DNA of 47,725 nt from Lacrimispora algidixylanolytica (GCF_003609635.1 NZ_MCIA01000021.1:1-47725); one strand, 5' to 3'. Positions 39,051 through 47,447 are shown, counted from the stretch's first letter. Program-made: numbers and translations. The notes: generated from the letters alone by a model not told the origin.

Positions 39051-39293
39051 TTATAACTATTATTTATTTACTTAAATATATGGTATTATATTTTAATGAT
39101 TTCCTAGATAATTGAATTAGTATACATTATTATCGGATATACAATGTCATTTAAAAATGGTTGATTTTTATGTGGTTATTTATAAAAAATATTTATTACT
39201 TGAAAGATAAATTTGCGGATTTTAGTATGCAATGTTTCTATTGTTGTTTGATTTTGGATAATAAAAATTACATAAACTTTGGAAAGGAATATT

Positions 39294-39320
39294 ATGGTAT
39301 ATAAGGTATTATATCATTAA
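39294..39320 (+). CDS. Possible 8-residue leader ORF before etfB
   Basis: ATG at 39294 follows a good ribosome site GGAAAGGA (39281-39288) and encodes MVYKVLYH before TAA. The etfB start at 39329, 8 bases later, has almost no ribosome site of its own (AGAGA). Translation of etfB may therefore depend on reinitiation after this short frame. It may equally be chance; the peptide resembles nothing known. Confidence 0.35.
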   Translation: MVYKVLYH

Positions 39321-39328
39321 TTAGAGAA

Positions 39329-40105
39329 ATGAAAATAATTGTATGTGTTAAAGCGGTTCGGCAGGAGTTGGTTTTTATTAATAAAGTTCAACAATCAACA
39401 TATGTAATAAATCCATATGATTTATTAGCATTACAGAATGCCATAAATATTAAAAATACTGAAGCGTGTACTATAGATTGTATAAGTATGGGACCTGACA
39501 GTATAAGAGAAGTATTAGTAAAATGTTTAGCATTAGGAAGTGATAATGCTTATTGGTTGAATGATAAAGCATTTGCAGGGGCTGATACCATAGTTACAAC
39601 ATATGTTCTTTCAAAAGGGATTAGTAAAATAGGAGAGTATGATTTAATTATTTGTGGTGAGCAGACGGTAGATGGTGAAACTGGTCAGGTTGGTATTGGT
39701 TTAGCAGAAAGACTAAATATACCTTGCATAACTAATGTTGAAGAAATAATTGATTTCACAGATAAATACATAATTGTTTGTGTTAAATATGAGGACCATG
39801 AGGAAGTTCTAAAAATTCAACTTCCAGCACTTGTTGTATTTAAAAACTTTAAATTGATATCAAATACGGTGAGTTTATTGCATTTAAAGAAAGCACAAAG
39901 AAAAGAAATTGTACGTTGGAGCTCTAACGATTTATGTTTTGAAAAGAATTGGTGCGGGCTGGCTCAGGCGAAGACCAGAGTAGTAAATGTTACACCTGAA
40001 CTAATTGTAAAAGAAGGACGACTTATAAGCGGTAATGCTAAAAAAAAGGCAGTAGTAATCAGTCAATTAATTCAAGGGAGGTTTGATGCGGATAATTATG
40101 GATAA
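39329..40105 (+). CDS. etfB: Electron transfer flavoprotein beta subunit
   Basis: A 258-residue EtfB. The start MKIIVCVKAV is typical, and the AMP/FAD-contacting stretch GEQTVDGETGQVG is present. With EtfA it forms a soluble FAD heterodimer that takes electrons from acyl-CoA dehydrogenases. Being in a natural product locus next to an acyl-ACP dehydrogenase suggests it serves that enzyme rather than central fatty acid metabolism. A 278-base gap from the dehydrogenase gene holds a possible leader ORF and no visible terminator. Confidence 0.93.
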   Translation: MKIIVCVKAVRQELVFINKVQQSTYVINPYDLLALQNAINIKNTEACTIDCISMGPDSIREVLVKCLALGSDNAYWLNDKAFAGADTIVTTYVLSKGISKIGEYDLIICGEQTVDGETGQVGIGLAERLNIPCITNVEEIIDFTDKYIIVCVKYEDHEEVLKIQLPALVVFKNFKLISNTVSLLHLKKAQRKEIVRWSSNDLCFEKNWCGLAQAKTRVVNVTPELIVKEGRLISGNAKKKAVVISQLIQGRFDADNYG

Positions 40106-41063
40106 TGATATCTGGGTTATTTGTGATAATTTAAAGTATGATAGTGATCATAGTCTACAGTTGATTACAAAAGCAGCTCAGCTTAGCTTGAAGATAACTG
40201 CTATTTGTATAGGAAAGCTAAATAGTGAAGCAATGGAAAGATTGTTTAGCTATGGCGCCACAAAGGTTTTATATAGCGAATGTGAAAATGATAATATTAG
40301 AGTTATTGCTAGCATCCTGAAACAGATGATAATATCTTATAATCCAGGAATGATAATGTTTTTGAGCTCAAGCGCTGGTAAATATTTAGCATCTGTCAGT
40401 TCTACTTATTTTGAGTCGGGATTAACGGCGGATTGCATCGATATAGCTATAGACATAGACAACGAATATGTATTTTCACGAGCGGCTCTTAATTCATCTG
40501 TAATTGCTAAAATTAAATGCCAGAATTCGCATATTCGAATGTGTACTGTAAAGAGGAATGTGTTTAGTATTATTTTATTAAATATGCAAAGAAAAGTGGA
40601 TATAGAGCGCTTTGAGTATGCTAAATCTTCGATTAGCGATAAGAAGCAAGTTATAGAAAAATTGAATTTTTTAACATACAATAAATATGTGAATAATGAT
40701 AACTGGATGGCAGCAAAAATAGTTTTTGCGATTGGTAGAGGTGTATCTAATAAAAGTAATGTGGATCTGATAAAGCGTATTGCATTAAAGTGTGGTGCAG
40801 AGATAGTCGGGACCAGGGCGGCTGTTGAAGAAAATTTAATAAAAAAATCGCGTCAAGTAGGTCAATCTGGTGTAAATATATGTCCTAATATTTATGTAGG
40901 CTTAGGTGTTTCTGGGGCGTCTCAGCATATGGTAGGGATTAAGAATGCAAAGATGATAATTGCAATTAATAGTGATGAAAATGCTCCGATTTTTCAATAT
41001 GCAGATTATATGGTGGTAGATGATTTAAAAACAATTTTAACAGAATTGAACACTCTTTTCTGA
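40086..41063 (+). CDS. etfA: Electron transfer flavoprotein alpha subunit
   Basis: A 325-residue EtfA, partner of the preceding EtfB. The C-terminal FAD-binding domain is clear: AIGRGV, GTRAAVEENL, RQVGQSGVNICPNIYVGLGVSGASQH and INSDENAPIFQYADY. The N-terminal domain is more divergent. It overlaps etfB by 20 bases. I prefer ATG 40086, 4-5 bases after GGGAGG (40075-40080), over a TTG at 40083 and an ATG at 40098. It is the last gene I would assign to the cluster with confidence. Confidence 0.93.
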   Translation: MRIIMDNDIWVICDNLKYDSDHSLQLITKAAQLSLKITAICIGKLNSEAMERLFSYGATKVLYSECENDNIRVIASILKQMIISYNPGMIMFLSSSAGKYLASVSSTYFESGLTADCIDIAIDIDNEYVFSRAALNSSVIAKIKCQNSHIRMCTVKRNVFSIILLNMQRKVDIERFEYAKSSISDKKQVIEKLNFLTYNKYVNNDNWMAAKIVFAIGRGVSNKSNVDLIKRIALKCGAEIVGTRAAVEENLIKKSRQVGQSGVNICPNIYVGLGVSGASQHMVGIKNAKMIIAINSDENAPIFQYADYMVVDDLKTILTELNTLF

Positions 41064-41323
41064 TTTTTTATATAGTAATAAGATTGGTGTTTATTGAATT
41101 AAAAGCAAAGATGGATAGATAATTGCCTGACAATACCATAGCTTTTGTCATAATTAACGGCTTGCCTGGCTAGCTTGGTTTACAAGATGAGGATCTCCAA
41201 TATATATTTGGTCTCGACTTACGGCTGTGAGTGAATGAAAATCATCTAAAACTAGTCTATACCATTATATTTAAAAGATATTATAAAATTGCTCAATTGG
41301 GTAAAATGAAAAGGATAAAATAG

Positions 41324-42292
41324 ATGAAAAGAATAATCCCCTTTGTACTAACTTTAATCTTAATTACCGGTTTTATTACCGGCTGTGCAAATAACATTGT
41401 TATTTCGCAAGGAACTGATGTGCCTACGCAGGAAGTCAAAAACACCTCTGAAAAGAAAACAATAAAAATAGCCTATTTGCCTATTACACATGCTTTGCCG
41501 GTTTTTAGAGAAAAGGAATTGTTTGAAAAGGAAAGTTCCAACATAGAAATTGAACTTATAAAATATGGCTCATGGCCGGAATTGCTGGATGCTCTCAATA
41601 CCAACCGAGTAGACGGCGCTTCTGTTTTAATCGAACTTGCAATGAAATCAAAGGAGGAGGGAAACGACATAAAAGCAGTTGCTCTAGGCCATCATGACGG
41701 CAATGTAATCATTGTGTCCAATGATATCAGTAGTCCTGAAGATCTAAAAGGGAAAAAGTTTGCTATACCACACAGACAATCCTCTCATAATATACTTTTA
41801 AATGAAATGCTCAATCAGGCAGGCATATCCCTGCGAGAACTTGAAATTGTAGAGCTGGCTCCTCCTGAAATGCCTTCCGCGCTTGCATCAGGTCAGATTG
41901 CTGGATATTGTGTCGCGGAACCTTTTGGAGCAAAAGCAGTAGATTTGGGTGTAGGAAAAGTTTTATACGATTCTACTGATCTGTGGAGAGACTCCATTTG
42001 CTGCGCACTTGTTATGACGGATAAATTTCTGAACGAAAATAGTGATACAGTTAATCAATTCATAGCTTCTTATAAAGAAGCGGGAAATCAGCTAAACAAT
42101 GAAGAGGCGGAAAAAATTTCCAAGGAATATTTGGGACAAGAAAAAGATGTACTTGATATCTCATTAAAATGGATTTCTTATAATGACTTAGATATTACAG
42201 AAGAAACTTATAGTGCACTTATTGATAAGGTAAAAAAGTATGGGCTTTCTGATAATCCCCCATCTTTTGAAGAATTTGTTTATAAGCCTTAA
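41324..42292 (+). CDS. ABC importer substrate-binding lipoprotein (NMT1/SsuA-like)
   Basis: A 322-residue lipoprotein of the family that binds nitrate, taurine/alkanesulfonates or thiamine pyrimidine precursors. The signal peptide ends in lipobox ITGC (Cys21), where it would be lipidated and anchored outside the membrane. The family start KIAYLPITHALP, then KGKKFAIPHRQSSHN and GYCVAEPFGAKA, support the call; the substrate cannot be told. Codon use is visibly less AT-rich than in the biosynthetic genes. Its permease and ATPase lie 930 bases downstream behind an IS110 remnant, so the operon was probably split. The 260 bases before it hold no gene and no riboswitch that I recognise. Confidence 0.88.
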   Translation: MKRIIPFVLTLILITGFITGCANNIVISQGTDVPTQEVKNTSEKKTIKIAYLPITHALPVFREKELFEKESSNIEIELIKYGSWPELLDALNTNRVDGASVLIELAMKSKEEGNDIKAVALGHHDGNVIIVSNDISSPEDLKGKKFAIPHRQSSHNILLNEMLNQAGISLRELEIVELAPPEMPSALASGQIAGYCVAEPFGAKAVDLGVGKVLYDSTDLWRDSICCALVMTDKFLNENSDTVNQFIASYKEAGNQLNNEEAEKISKEYLGQEKDVLDISLKWISYNDLDITEETYSALIDKVKKYGLSDNPPSFEEFVYKP

Positions 42293-42310
42293 TTATTATA
42301 ATTTTACTAA

Positions 42311-42337
42311 GGCGTACTAATCTTTTATCAGTACGCC
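42311..42337 (+). terminator. Hairpin after the binding-protein gene
   Basis: GGCGTACT (42311-42318) pairs perfectly with AGTACGCC (42330-42337), with an 11-base loop, 19 bases after the stop codon. The T-run after it is poor, so it may be a weak terminator or an mRNA-stabilising stem. Confidence 0.55.
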
Positions 42338-42456
42338 GTGATTTAATAGTAATGAAAGACTAACTAATAAAAGTCAAGACTAAAAATGATATTTTCTGAG
42401 TGAATCGGAGAAATGCATTTCATGTAAATTTGTACATTGAAAACTCCATGACAATC

Positions 42457-42478
42457 AGAGCATCTCTACAGGTGCTCT
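42457..42478. repeat. Small inverted repeat beside the IS110 remnant
   Basis: AGAGCA (42457-42462) and TGCTCT (42473-42478) form a short stem 30 bases beyond the end of the IS110 remnant. It may belong to that element's non-coding end. Confidence 0.35.
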
Positions 42479-42507
42479 AAAAGGAGTGAGATATTTTCAG
42501 AAAACAA

Positions 42508-42757
42508 TTAGGCAGCTTTTATGTATGACTGTCCGGATTTTTCGAGTTGGTAAATCACTCTCACAAGTTTTTCGCGGCGTGGAACAGAGTGATATTATAG
42601 TGTTTCCCCTTGGCTCGTTTCTTTTCCAGATATGTACCAAAGGTTTCAGCCTAATGACAGGTATATTTTTATAAAGAGCGTATCGAAGGTAGCGTGAACC
42701 ACGCTTTTTCACGAGGGTATAGTAATTATCAAGCTGATCGGATTGCTAGGTAGGAGG
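42508..42757 (-). pseudogene. IS110-family transposase, C-terminal remnant with frameshifts
   Basis: Reading the minus strand from about 42757, one frame gives QSDQLDNYYTLVKKRGSRYL. A second frame gives YLEKKRAKGKHYN and FHAAKNL. After a one-base loss, VRVIYQLEKSGQSYIKAA and a stop at 42508 follow. These are the conserved C-terminal motifs of IS110/IS116/IS902 transposases (KRGSxYLR, KRAxGKxxN, AxxKLxRxIY), in order but in three frames. The catalytic N-terminal part is missing. The fragment lies between the binding protein and the permease of an ABC importer. Confidence 0.8.
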
Positions 42758-43223
42758 AGACGTGCAAAAGAAGATTTTAACTTATCTCGTTCTTTTACCC
42801 TATCAAAATGATAACGGATTAATGACTTTAACCCCTCTTTATGATATGATGCACTATTCTTTGAAAAAATTAATCAAAGTCATGCCTGTTGTTAGAAATG
42901 GTAAAAGATTTGAATAAAACTTCTCCATCCGAGTTAGTGATAAAACAGTCGTGCTTAAATCATAAGAATACTTTTTTGAATAAATATTTGATACTGTTGT
43001 AGAACTACTGGTACTTCTTGCAATTGTAACCTCGTCCTAAATAAACCGTCATGCGGTATCTAACTGATTAAAAAATATACAAAGAGACTGTGGTTATAGA
43101 ATTTCAAGAACCATCAAGTGGTAGGGAGGAGAAAAACAATCCTCAGTATCTCCAATAGTATAGCATACAGTCCTTGGAGAGGGACTATAAATACTACTAC
43201 TCTATAATACGAGGAAGTTATTT
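42758..43223. other. Non-coding stretch between IS110 remnant and permease
   Basis: About 466 bases without a credible gene. AGTCC/GGACT (about 43169-43185) could form a small stem before the permease. I found no convincing promoter with normal box spacing. It is probably debris of the insertion plus the 5' region of the permease gene. Confidence 0.4.
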
Positions 43224-43997
43224 ATGAAATATATCCATTCTATAAAAAGAATTTTTATCTCTGGTACTTTGTTTATTGCTTTGTGGCAAATTATCTGTTG
43301 GACTACGGATTTTAATCCAAGCCTTCTACCTGGCCCAGTACGTGTGTGGTATGCCCTTATACAGATGTTTGGCGAGGGGAATATTCTTAATGATATACAA
43401 GATAGTATGTATCGTTTTGCTATTGGATACCTGCTTGCCGCACTATCGGCCATTATTTTAGGACTAACTCTTGGATGGTTTAAAGAAATATTCGCATATA
43501 TTAATCCTATCGTACAACTCTTAAGACCCATATCTCCAATTGCTTGGATGCCTTTTATTGTTCTTCTGTTTGGAATTGGGGATGTTCCGGCGATCGTCAT
43601 AATTTTTATCTCTGCATTTTTCCCTATTCTGCTTTCAACTATTTCGGCTGTAGGAAATGTAGATAAAATGTATTTAAAGGTAGCGGATAATTTTGATATT
43701 AAACAGCCATACGTCTTAACAAAAATCATATTTCCTGCGACTTTCCCGCAGATTGCCAATGGATTGCATATTGCACTTGGTTCTTCTTGGATCTTTCTTG
43801 TTGCAGGAGAGATGGTTGGATCACAGACCGGATTGGGGTATTTAATTATTGATGCGAGAAATAATCTACGTACTGATATACTTTTGGCAACAATTATAAT
43901 TATAGGTGTCATTGGACTTTTTTTAGATACTCTAATCAGCCAGTTTGAAAAACAGATCTATACACGCTGGGGGTATGAAAGAGAGGGTAAAAAATAA
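43224..43997 (+). CDS. ABC importer permease (SsuC/TauC-like)
   Basis: A 257-residue membrane protein with about six transmembrane segments, of the binding-protein-dependent permease family. The GPVRVW start region, the LRPISPIAWMPFIVLLFG segment and the family loop FPATFPQIANGLHIALG (ATPase contact) identify it as the partner of nitrate/sulfonate/thiamine-precursor type importers. GAGGAAG (43211-43217) precedes the ATG. Its stop codon overlaps the ATPase start (TAATG), so the two are coupled. A long antisense frame here is a shadow. Confidence 0.93.
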   Translation: MKYIHSIKRIFISGTLFIALWQIICWTTDFNPSLLPGPVRVWYALIQMFGEGNILNDIQDSMYRFAIGYLLAALSAIILGLTLGWFKEIFAYINPIVQLLRPISPIAWMPFIVLLFGIGDVPAIVIIFISAFFPILLSTISAVGNVDKMYLKVADNFDIKQPYVLTKIIFPATFPQIANGLHIALGSSWIFLVAGEMVGSQTGLGYLIIDARNNLRTDILLATIIIIGVIGLFLDTLISQFEKQIYTRWGYEREGKK

Positions 43998-44740
43998 TGT
44001 ATATTGATATACAGGGTTTAACAAAAAAGTTTAAAAGAGGCGAGCAGACTTTAATGGTACTGGATAATATATCGCTAACAATAAACCAGGGAGAATTTAT
44101 CTGCCTTTTAGGTCCCTCTGGCTGTGGAAAAACGACTCTGTTAAATATATTGGCAGGTTTTGAAAATGCGTCAGAAGGAAGTGTTTTAATAGATGGTGAA
44201 GTTGTTTCAACCCCCACTTCTCGCTATGTGACTATTTTTCAAAACTATGGGTTACTTCCGTGGAGAAATGTGAGGCATAACGTAGAATTAGGGTTGGAAG
44301 GAAAAAAGATATCAAAATCCAAAAGGAAGGAAATAGCAGAAAAATATATCTGTCTTGTCGGGCTCGATAAATTTGCTAATAGTAATCCTGCGCAGTTATC
44401 AGGGGGAATGCAGCAACGTGTTGCAATTGCACGAGCACTGGCTGTTTCACCGGATATTATTTTTATGGATGAACCTTTTGGCGCTTTAGATGCAATGACC
44501 CGCATGAAAATGCAGGATGAGATTCTGGAGATAAAACGTTCCCAAAATAAAACTATTATTTTTGTGACTCATGATATTGATGAAGCCGTTTATCTTGCGG
44601 ATCGGATTATTGTATTTTCACCGAATCCGGGAAGGATTAAAGAAATAATCCAGGTGCAATTAAAATTTCCTCGTGACCGTAACGGATATGATTTTATTCG
44701 TATCAGAGATAAAGTTTTTTCGTTGTTTGACATTCATTAA
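43997..44740 (+). CDS. ABC importer ATPase (SsuB/TauB-like)
   Basis: A 247-residue nucleotide-binding subunit. Walker A GPSGCGKTT, signature LSGGMQQR, Walker B IIFMDEPFGALD and H-loop VTHDIDEA are all intact. It energises the permease encoded just before and would work with the binding protein at 41.3-42.3 kb. The start overlaps the permease stop by one base. Confidence 0.95.
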   Translation: MYIDIQGLTKKFKRGEQTLMVLDNISLTINQGEFICLLGPSGCGKTTLLNILAGFENASEGSVLIDGEVVSTPTSRYVTIFQNYGLLPWRNVRHNVELGLEGKKISKSKRKEIAEKYICLVGLDKFANSNPAQLSGGMQQRVAIARALAVSPDIIFMDEPFGALDAMTRMKMQDEILEIKRSQNKTIIFVTHDIDEAVYLADRIIVFSPNPGRIKEIIQVQLKFPRDRNGYDFIRIRDKVFSLFDIH

Positions 44741-45054
44741 TGATTTGTTTTTGAGTTTTACTTAATATAATTTAGCTATTTATAAAATAATAATAAAATT
44801 TAATTGATTATTTCTTGCTTGTATTATGAATTTTACATGCTATTTTATAATTAGATATTATGATTTTTCAATATTGAATGTTTTTATTTTTTATAATGCT
44901 ATACTTTGTTGCAATTAAAAAAACTACTATTTACGTAGCTTTCCAATGACTTGTGTGAGATAATGATGTTGGCGTAAGCTTAAGTACCTTGACAATTTTA
45001 TATATCAAGTGTCCAGTCTCTTACACAATTTTTATATGAGAGGAAGGATACAAT
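44741..45054. other. Intergenic stretch with an imperfect inverted repeat
   Basis: About 314 AT-rich bases without a gene. TTGTGTGAGATA (44951-44962) and the complement of 45017-45028 (TTGTGTAAGAGA) match at 10 of 12 positions, just before the recombinase gene. This could be an operator, a recombinase-related site or the relic of an IS end. A TTGACA at 44989 has no -10 box at proper distance. Confidence 0.4.
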
Positions 45055-46677
45055 ATGGCTGAAAGAGTTTATTGTTTATACAGAGTATCTACTACCAAGC
45101 AGGTAGATCACGATGACCAGAATCAAGCAGATATACCTATGCAGAGAAAGGCCTGTCGTGAATTTGCAGAGCACATGGGCTGGACAATCGTTCGTGAGGA
45201 GCAGGAGACCGGCGTTTCCGGATTTAAGGTTAGTGCAGCGGATCGGGATAAACTTCAACTTGTTAAAGATCATGCTGAAAAAGGAAAGTTTGATGTTCTT
45301 CTGGTATTTATGTTTGATAGACTAGGAAGGAAATCTGACGAAACTCCTTTTGTTGTGGAATGGTTTGTAAAGAAAGGCATCAAAGTATGGAGCGTCAACG
45401 AAGGAGAACAACGTTTTGAGTCACACACTGACCGATTAACAAATTACATACGTTTCTGGCAGGCTGATGGAGAAAGTCAAAAAACTTCCATAAGAACCAA
45501 AACTGCCCTCGGTCAGATGGTTCAGGAAGGTCGCTTCTGCGGTGGCATAGCGCCATATGGATATCGGCTTGAAAAAAGCGGAGTAATGAACAAGCGTAAG
45601 CATGAGGTCAATAAACTGGTGATTGCTGAAGAAGAAGCTGAAGTAATACACATGATGTATAGCTTATGTGTATCTTCCGGATATGGACGCTGGCGTATCG
45701 CTATGTTTTTAAATGACAAAGCCATAAAAACCCGGAATGGTGCGAACTGGCATGAATCATCAGTGGGAGCAATTTTAAAGAATGTAACTTATAAAGGGGT
45801 GCTTCGAAGTGGAGCCACATTTTCGGAACCATTTAAGGAACTGCAAATTATTGATCCTTACACTTTTGATCTTGCTCAGGAGCTAATGGAAGAACGCATC
45901 AATGAGAAGAAGGAAATGAGAACTACTCCATTAAATACTTCAGGACAATCACTTCTATCAGGAAATGTATTTTGCGGTCACTGCGGAGGCCGTCTGGTCT
46001 TAACAACTAACGGCAAAGTAGTTAAACTTGCGAATGGTGAAACAAAAGGTGTTAAGCGAATACGATATATCTGCTATAATAAAACAAGGCGCCGTCTTGA
46101 ATGCGATGGTCAGACAGGATATACAATGCACTTACTTGACGATGCTGTTACTCAAGTATTACATCAAATTTTTGACCGCATGTCAATAGTACCTGACAAC
46201 ATGATTGTTGGCAACGCTCAAGATCGTCACATGGCAGAACTTCGAACGGAAATTAAAAGGGTGAAAACTGATAATTCCAAGGCAAATACGGAATATGAAT
46301 CATTAAAGGCTGAAGTTGTTAAAGCCGTACAAGGGAAAAGTAAAATGCCCGTGGATGTCCTGTCGGAGTTAGTCAATGAAAGCCGTGAAAAGGTTCTTGC
46401 GACCAGTGAACGACTAACTGCACTTATGGCAGAGCTTGATAGAAGTAATGAAAAGGCTGCGGAAATGAAAAATGAACTTTCTCGTATTCGCACATGGTCA
46501 GAAATTTTTGATGACAGTAATATGGAAGTCAAGAAGATGATAACCAGTTACATTATAAAACGGATAAATGTATTTAAGGATTATAAGCTGCATATTGAGT
46601 TAAACCTGAATATACAGCAATTTCTTAACGGAATTGATAGTATAACCGAGGAAAAAGCTACTACAGTAGCATCGTAA
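45055..46677 (+). CDS. Large serine recombinase (site-specific integrase)
   Basis: A 540-residue recombinase of the kind carried by clostridial integrative elements and phages. The resolvase domain starts YCLYRVSTTKQ with catalytic Ser12, followed by DRLGRK. The recombinase domain has GGIAPYGYRL and GVLRSG. A zinc ribbon uses Cys307, Cys310, Cys340 and Cys350, and a coiled-coil lies near the C-terminus (about 380-490). Length is normal and the frame intact, so it may be active. The ribosome site GAGAGGAAGGA is strong. About 90 bases downstream lies the 3' part of a tRNA-Ala gene, a likely attachment scar. Codon use is clearly less AT-rich than in the biosynthetic genes. Confidence 0.94.
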   Translation: MAERVYCLYRVSTTKQVDHDDQNQADIPMQRKACREFAEHMGWTIVREEQETGVSGFKVSAADRDKLQLVKDHAEKGKFDVLLVFMFDRLGRKSDETPFVVEWFVKKGIKVWSVNEGEQRFESHTDRLTNYIRFWQADGESQKTSIRTKTALGQMVQEGRFCGGIAPYGYRLEKSGVMNKRKHEVNKLVIAEEEAEVIHMMYSLCVSSGYGRWRIAMFLNDKAIKTRNGANWHESSVGAILKNVTYKGVLRSGATFSEPFKELQIIDPYTFDLAQELMEERINEKKEMRTTPLNTSGQSLLSGNVFCGHCGGRLVLTTNGKVVKLANGETKGVKRIRYICYNKTRRRLECDGQTGYTMHLLDDAVTQVLHQIFDRMSIVPDNMIVGNAQDRHMAELRTEIKRVKTDNSKANTEYESLKAEVVKAVQGKSKMPVDVLSELVNESREKVLATSERLTALMAELDRSNEKAAEMKNELSRIRTWSEIFDDSNMEVKKMITSYIIKRINVFKDYKLHIELNLNIQQFLNGIDSITEEKATTVAS

Positions 46678-46765
46678 AGTAATACACATTCGTAATAAGC
46701 TCTTCACAGCTAAGTAAAATATATCCTACATATAAAAATTTGCTATTTGGGGGTGCACACCCGAC

Positions 46766-46826
46766 ATATCGGGAGAGCTCTTGAATGGCATTCAAGAGGT
46801 CGTGGGTTCGAGTCCCACTTTCTCCA
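46766..46826 (+). tRNA. tRNA-Ala(GGC), 3' part only; likely attachment scar
   Basis: From the 3' end: acceptor strand TTTCTCC plus A, T-arm GTGGG-TTCGAGT-CCCAC, variable AGGTC, anticodon arm CTTGA-ATGGCAT-TCAAG (anticodon GGC, Ala) and the 3' strand of the D-arm (GAGC). Upstream I find neither the GCTC needed for the D-stem nor a GGAGAAA acceptor partner, so the 5' third appears replaced. CCA is not encoded. Adjacent to a large serine recombinase, it looks like the right junction of an integrated element. A complete but unusual tRNA is less likely. Confidence 0.65.
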
Positions 46827-46835
46827 TTACATACA

Positions 46836-46866
46836 TAAAGCCATAGGCAATGTGGCTTTAATTTTT
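46836..46866 (+). terminator. Rho-independent terminator after the tRNA segment
   Basis: TAAAGCCA (46836-46843) pairs perfectly with TGGCTTTA (46853-46860) around a 9-base loop and is followed by ATTTTTA. It is well placed to end tRNA transcription. Confidence 0.75.
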
Positions 46867-47086
46867 AGAGAAGGGACGTATTTGTTCTTTGTCTCATATA
46901 AACAGTACTTCTTTTGCCATATGCGCTATAAAGTATAGTTGAATAAATTGAGGAATCATACTTTTAATTAGTAAAAGTATATGGAGAGAATCCGCATAAA
47001 AATAAAAAAACCATAGAGGAAGCATTATGTTATTTTGCAATAATACTTTATTAATACGATAATATATTGTAATAAAGAAGTTTGTA
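46867..47086. other. AT-rich non-coding DNA
   Basis: No gene or RNA was recognised here. The base composition returns to the strongly AT-rich type seen before 41 kb. Confidence 0.4.
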
Positions 47087-47293
47087 ATGAGAAATTTAAA
47101 AGAAGACTATTCATTTTTATTTAGGGAGATTGGGAAAACACAAAAGTTTCGTAAAATAACAGGTTTATTTCCGATTGCTGTCCAGAATTCGGTGTTTTTT
47201 GAGATCCACGATAATGAAATGATGTTTTTTACGTGCCTTAATAATAGGATAAAAATTAAATTATGGCAAAAATATATGTTATTTATTCCATAA
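47087..47293 (+). CDS. Small hypothetical ORF, 68 residues
   Basis: Open frame with a weak ribosome site (AAAGAAG) before the ATG. The product is basic, rich in Phe and Lys, with no recognised motif, signal peptide or clear membrane segment. It could be spurious in AT-rich DNA or a remnant. Confidence 0.3.
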   Translation: MRNLKEDYSFLFREIGKTQKFRKITGLFPIAVQNSVFFEIHDNEMMFFTCLNNRIKIKLWQKYMLFIP

Positions 47294-47447
47294 ACAAAAA
47301 AATGATTTGATATATATGCTAATATATATAAATGATATCAATCGAGTGTTATATGTTAACAACTGGATTCTTAGAATGATGTCTCAATTTTGTGAAAGAA
47401 TTACTTAATGATTTTTTAGTTTCTTTATTAGCAAAGGAAAGGAGAGT

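Noticed and set aside
39170-39303. A 44-codon frame (MWLFIKN...) before etfB
   Set aside because: No ribosome site, no recognisable features, and AT-rich composition gives such frames by chance.
41064-41323. Possible thiamine or S-box type riboswitch before the importer gene
   Set aside because: I looked for the conserved thi-box and S-box core stretches and did not find them; only short unrelated stems were seen.
42486-42674. Plus-strand frame of 62 codons downstream of the binding protein
   Set aside because: It is antisense to the IS110 remnant, which explains the sequence better.
43202-43912. Long open frame (236 codons) on the minus strand over the permease gene
   Set aside because: It is antisense to a clear ABC permease with coupled ATPase, its translation shows no family features, and it has no ribosome site. 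A shadow frame.
44941-45030. IS256-type IS end suggested by the TTGTGTGAGA / TCTCTTACACAA repeat
   Set aside because: No transposase fragment lies beside it and the resemblance to IS256 ends is from memory, so I list only the inverted repeat.
46747-46938. Plus-strand frame of 63 codons over the tRNA segment and terminator
   Set aside because: It runs through the tRNA T-arm and the terminator hairpin; the peptide is a translation of structural RNA.
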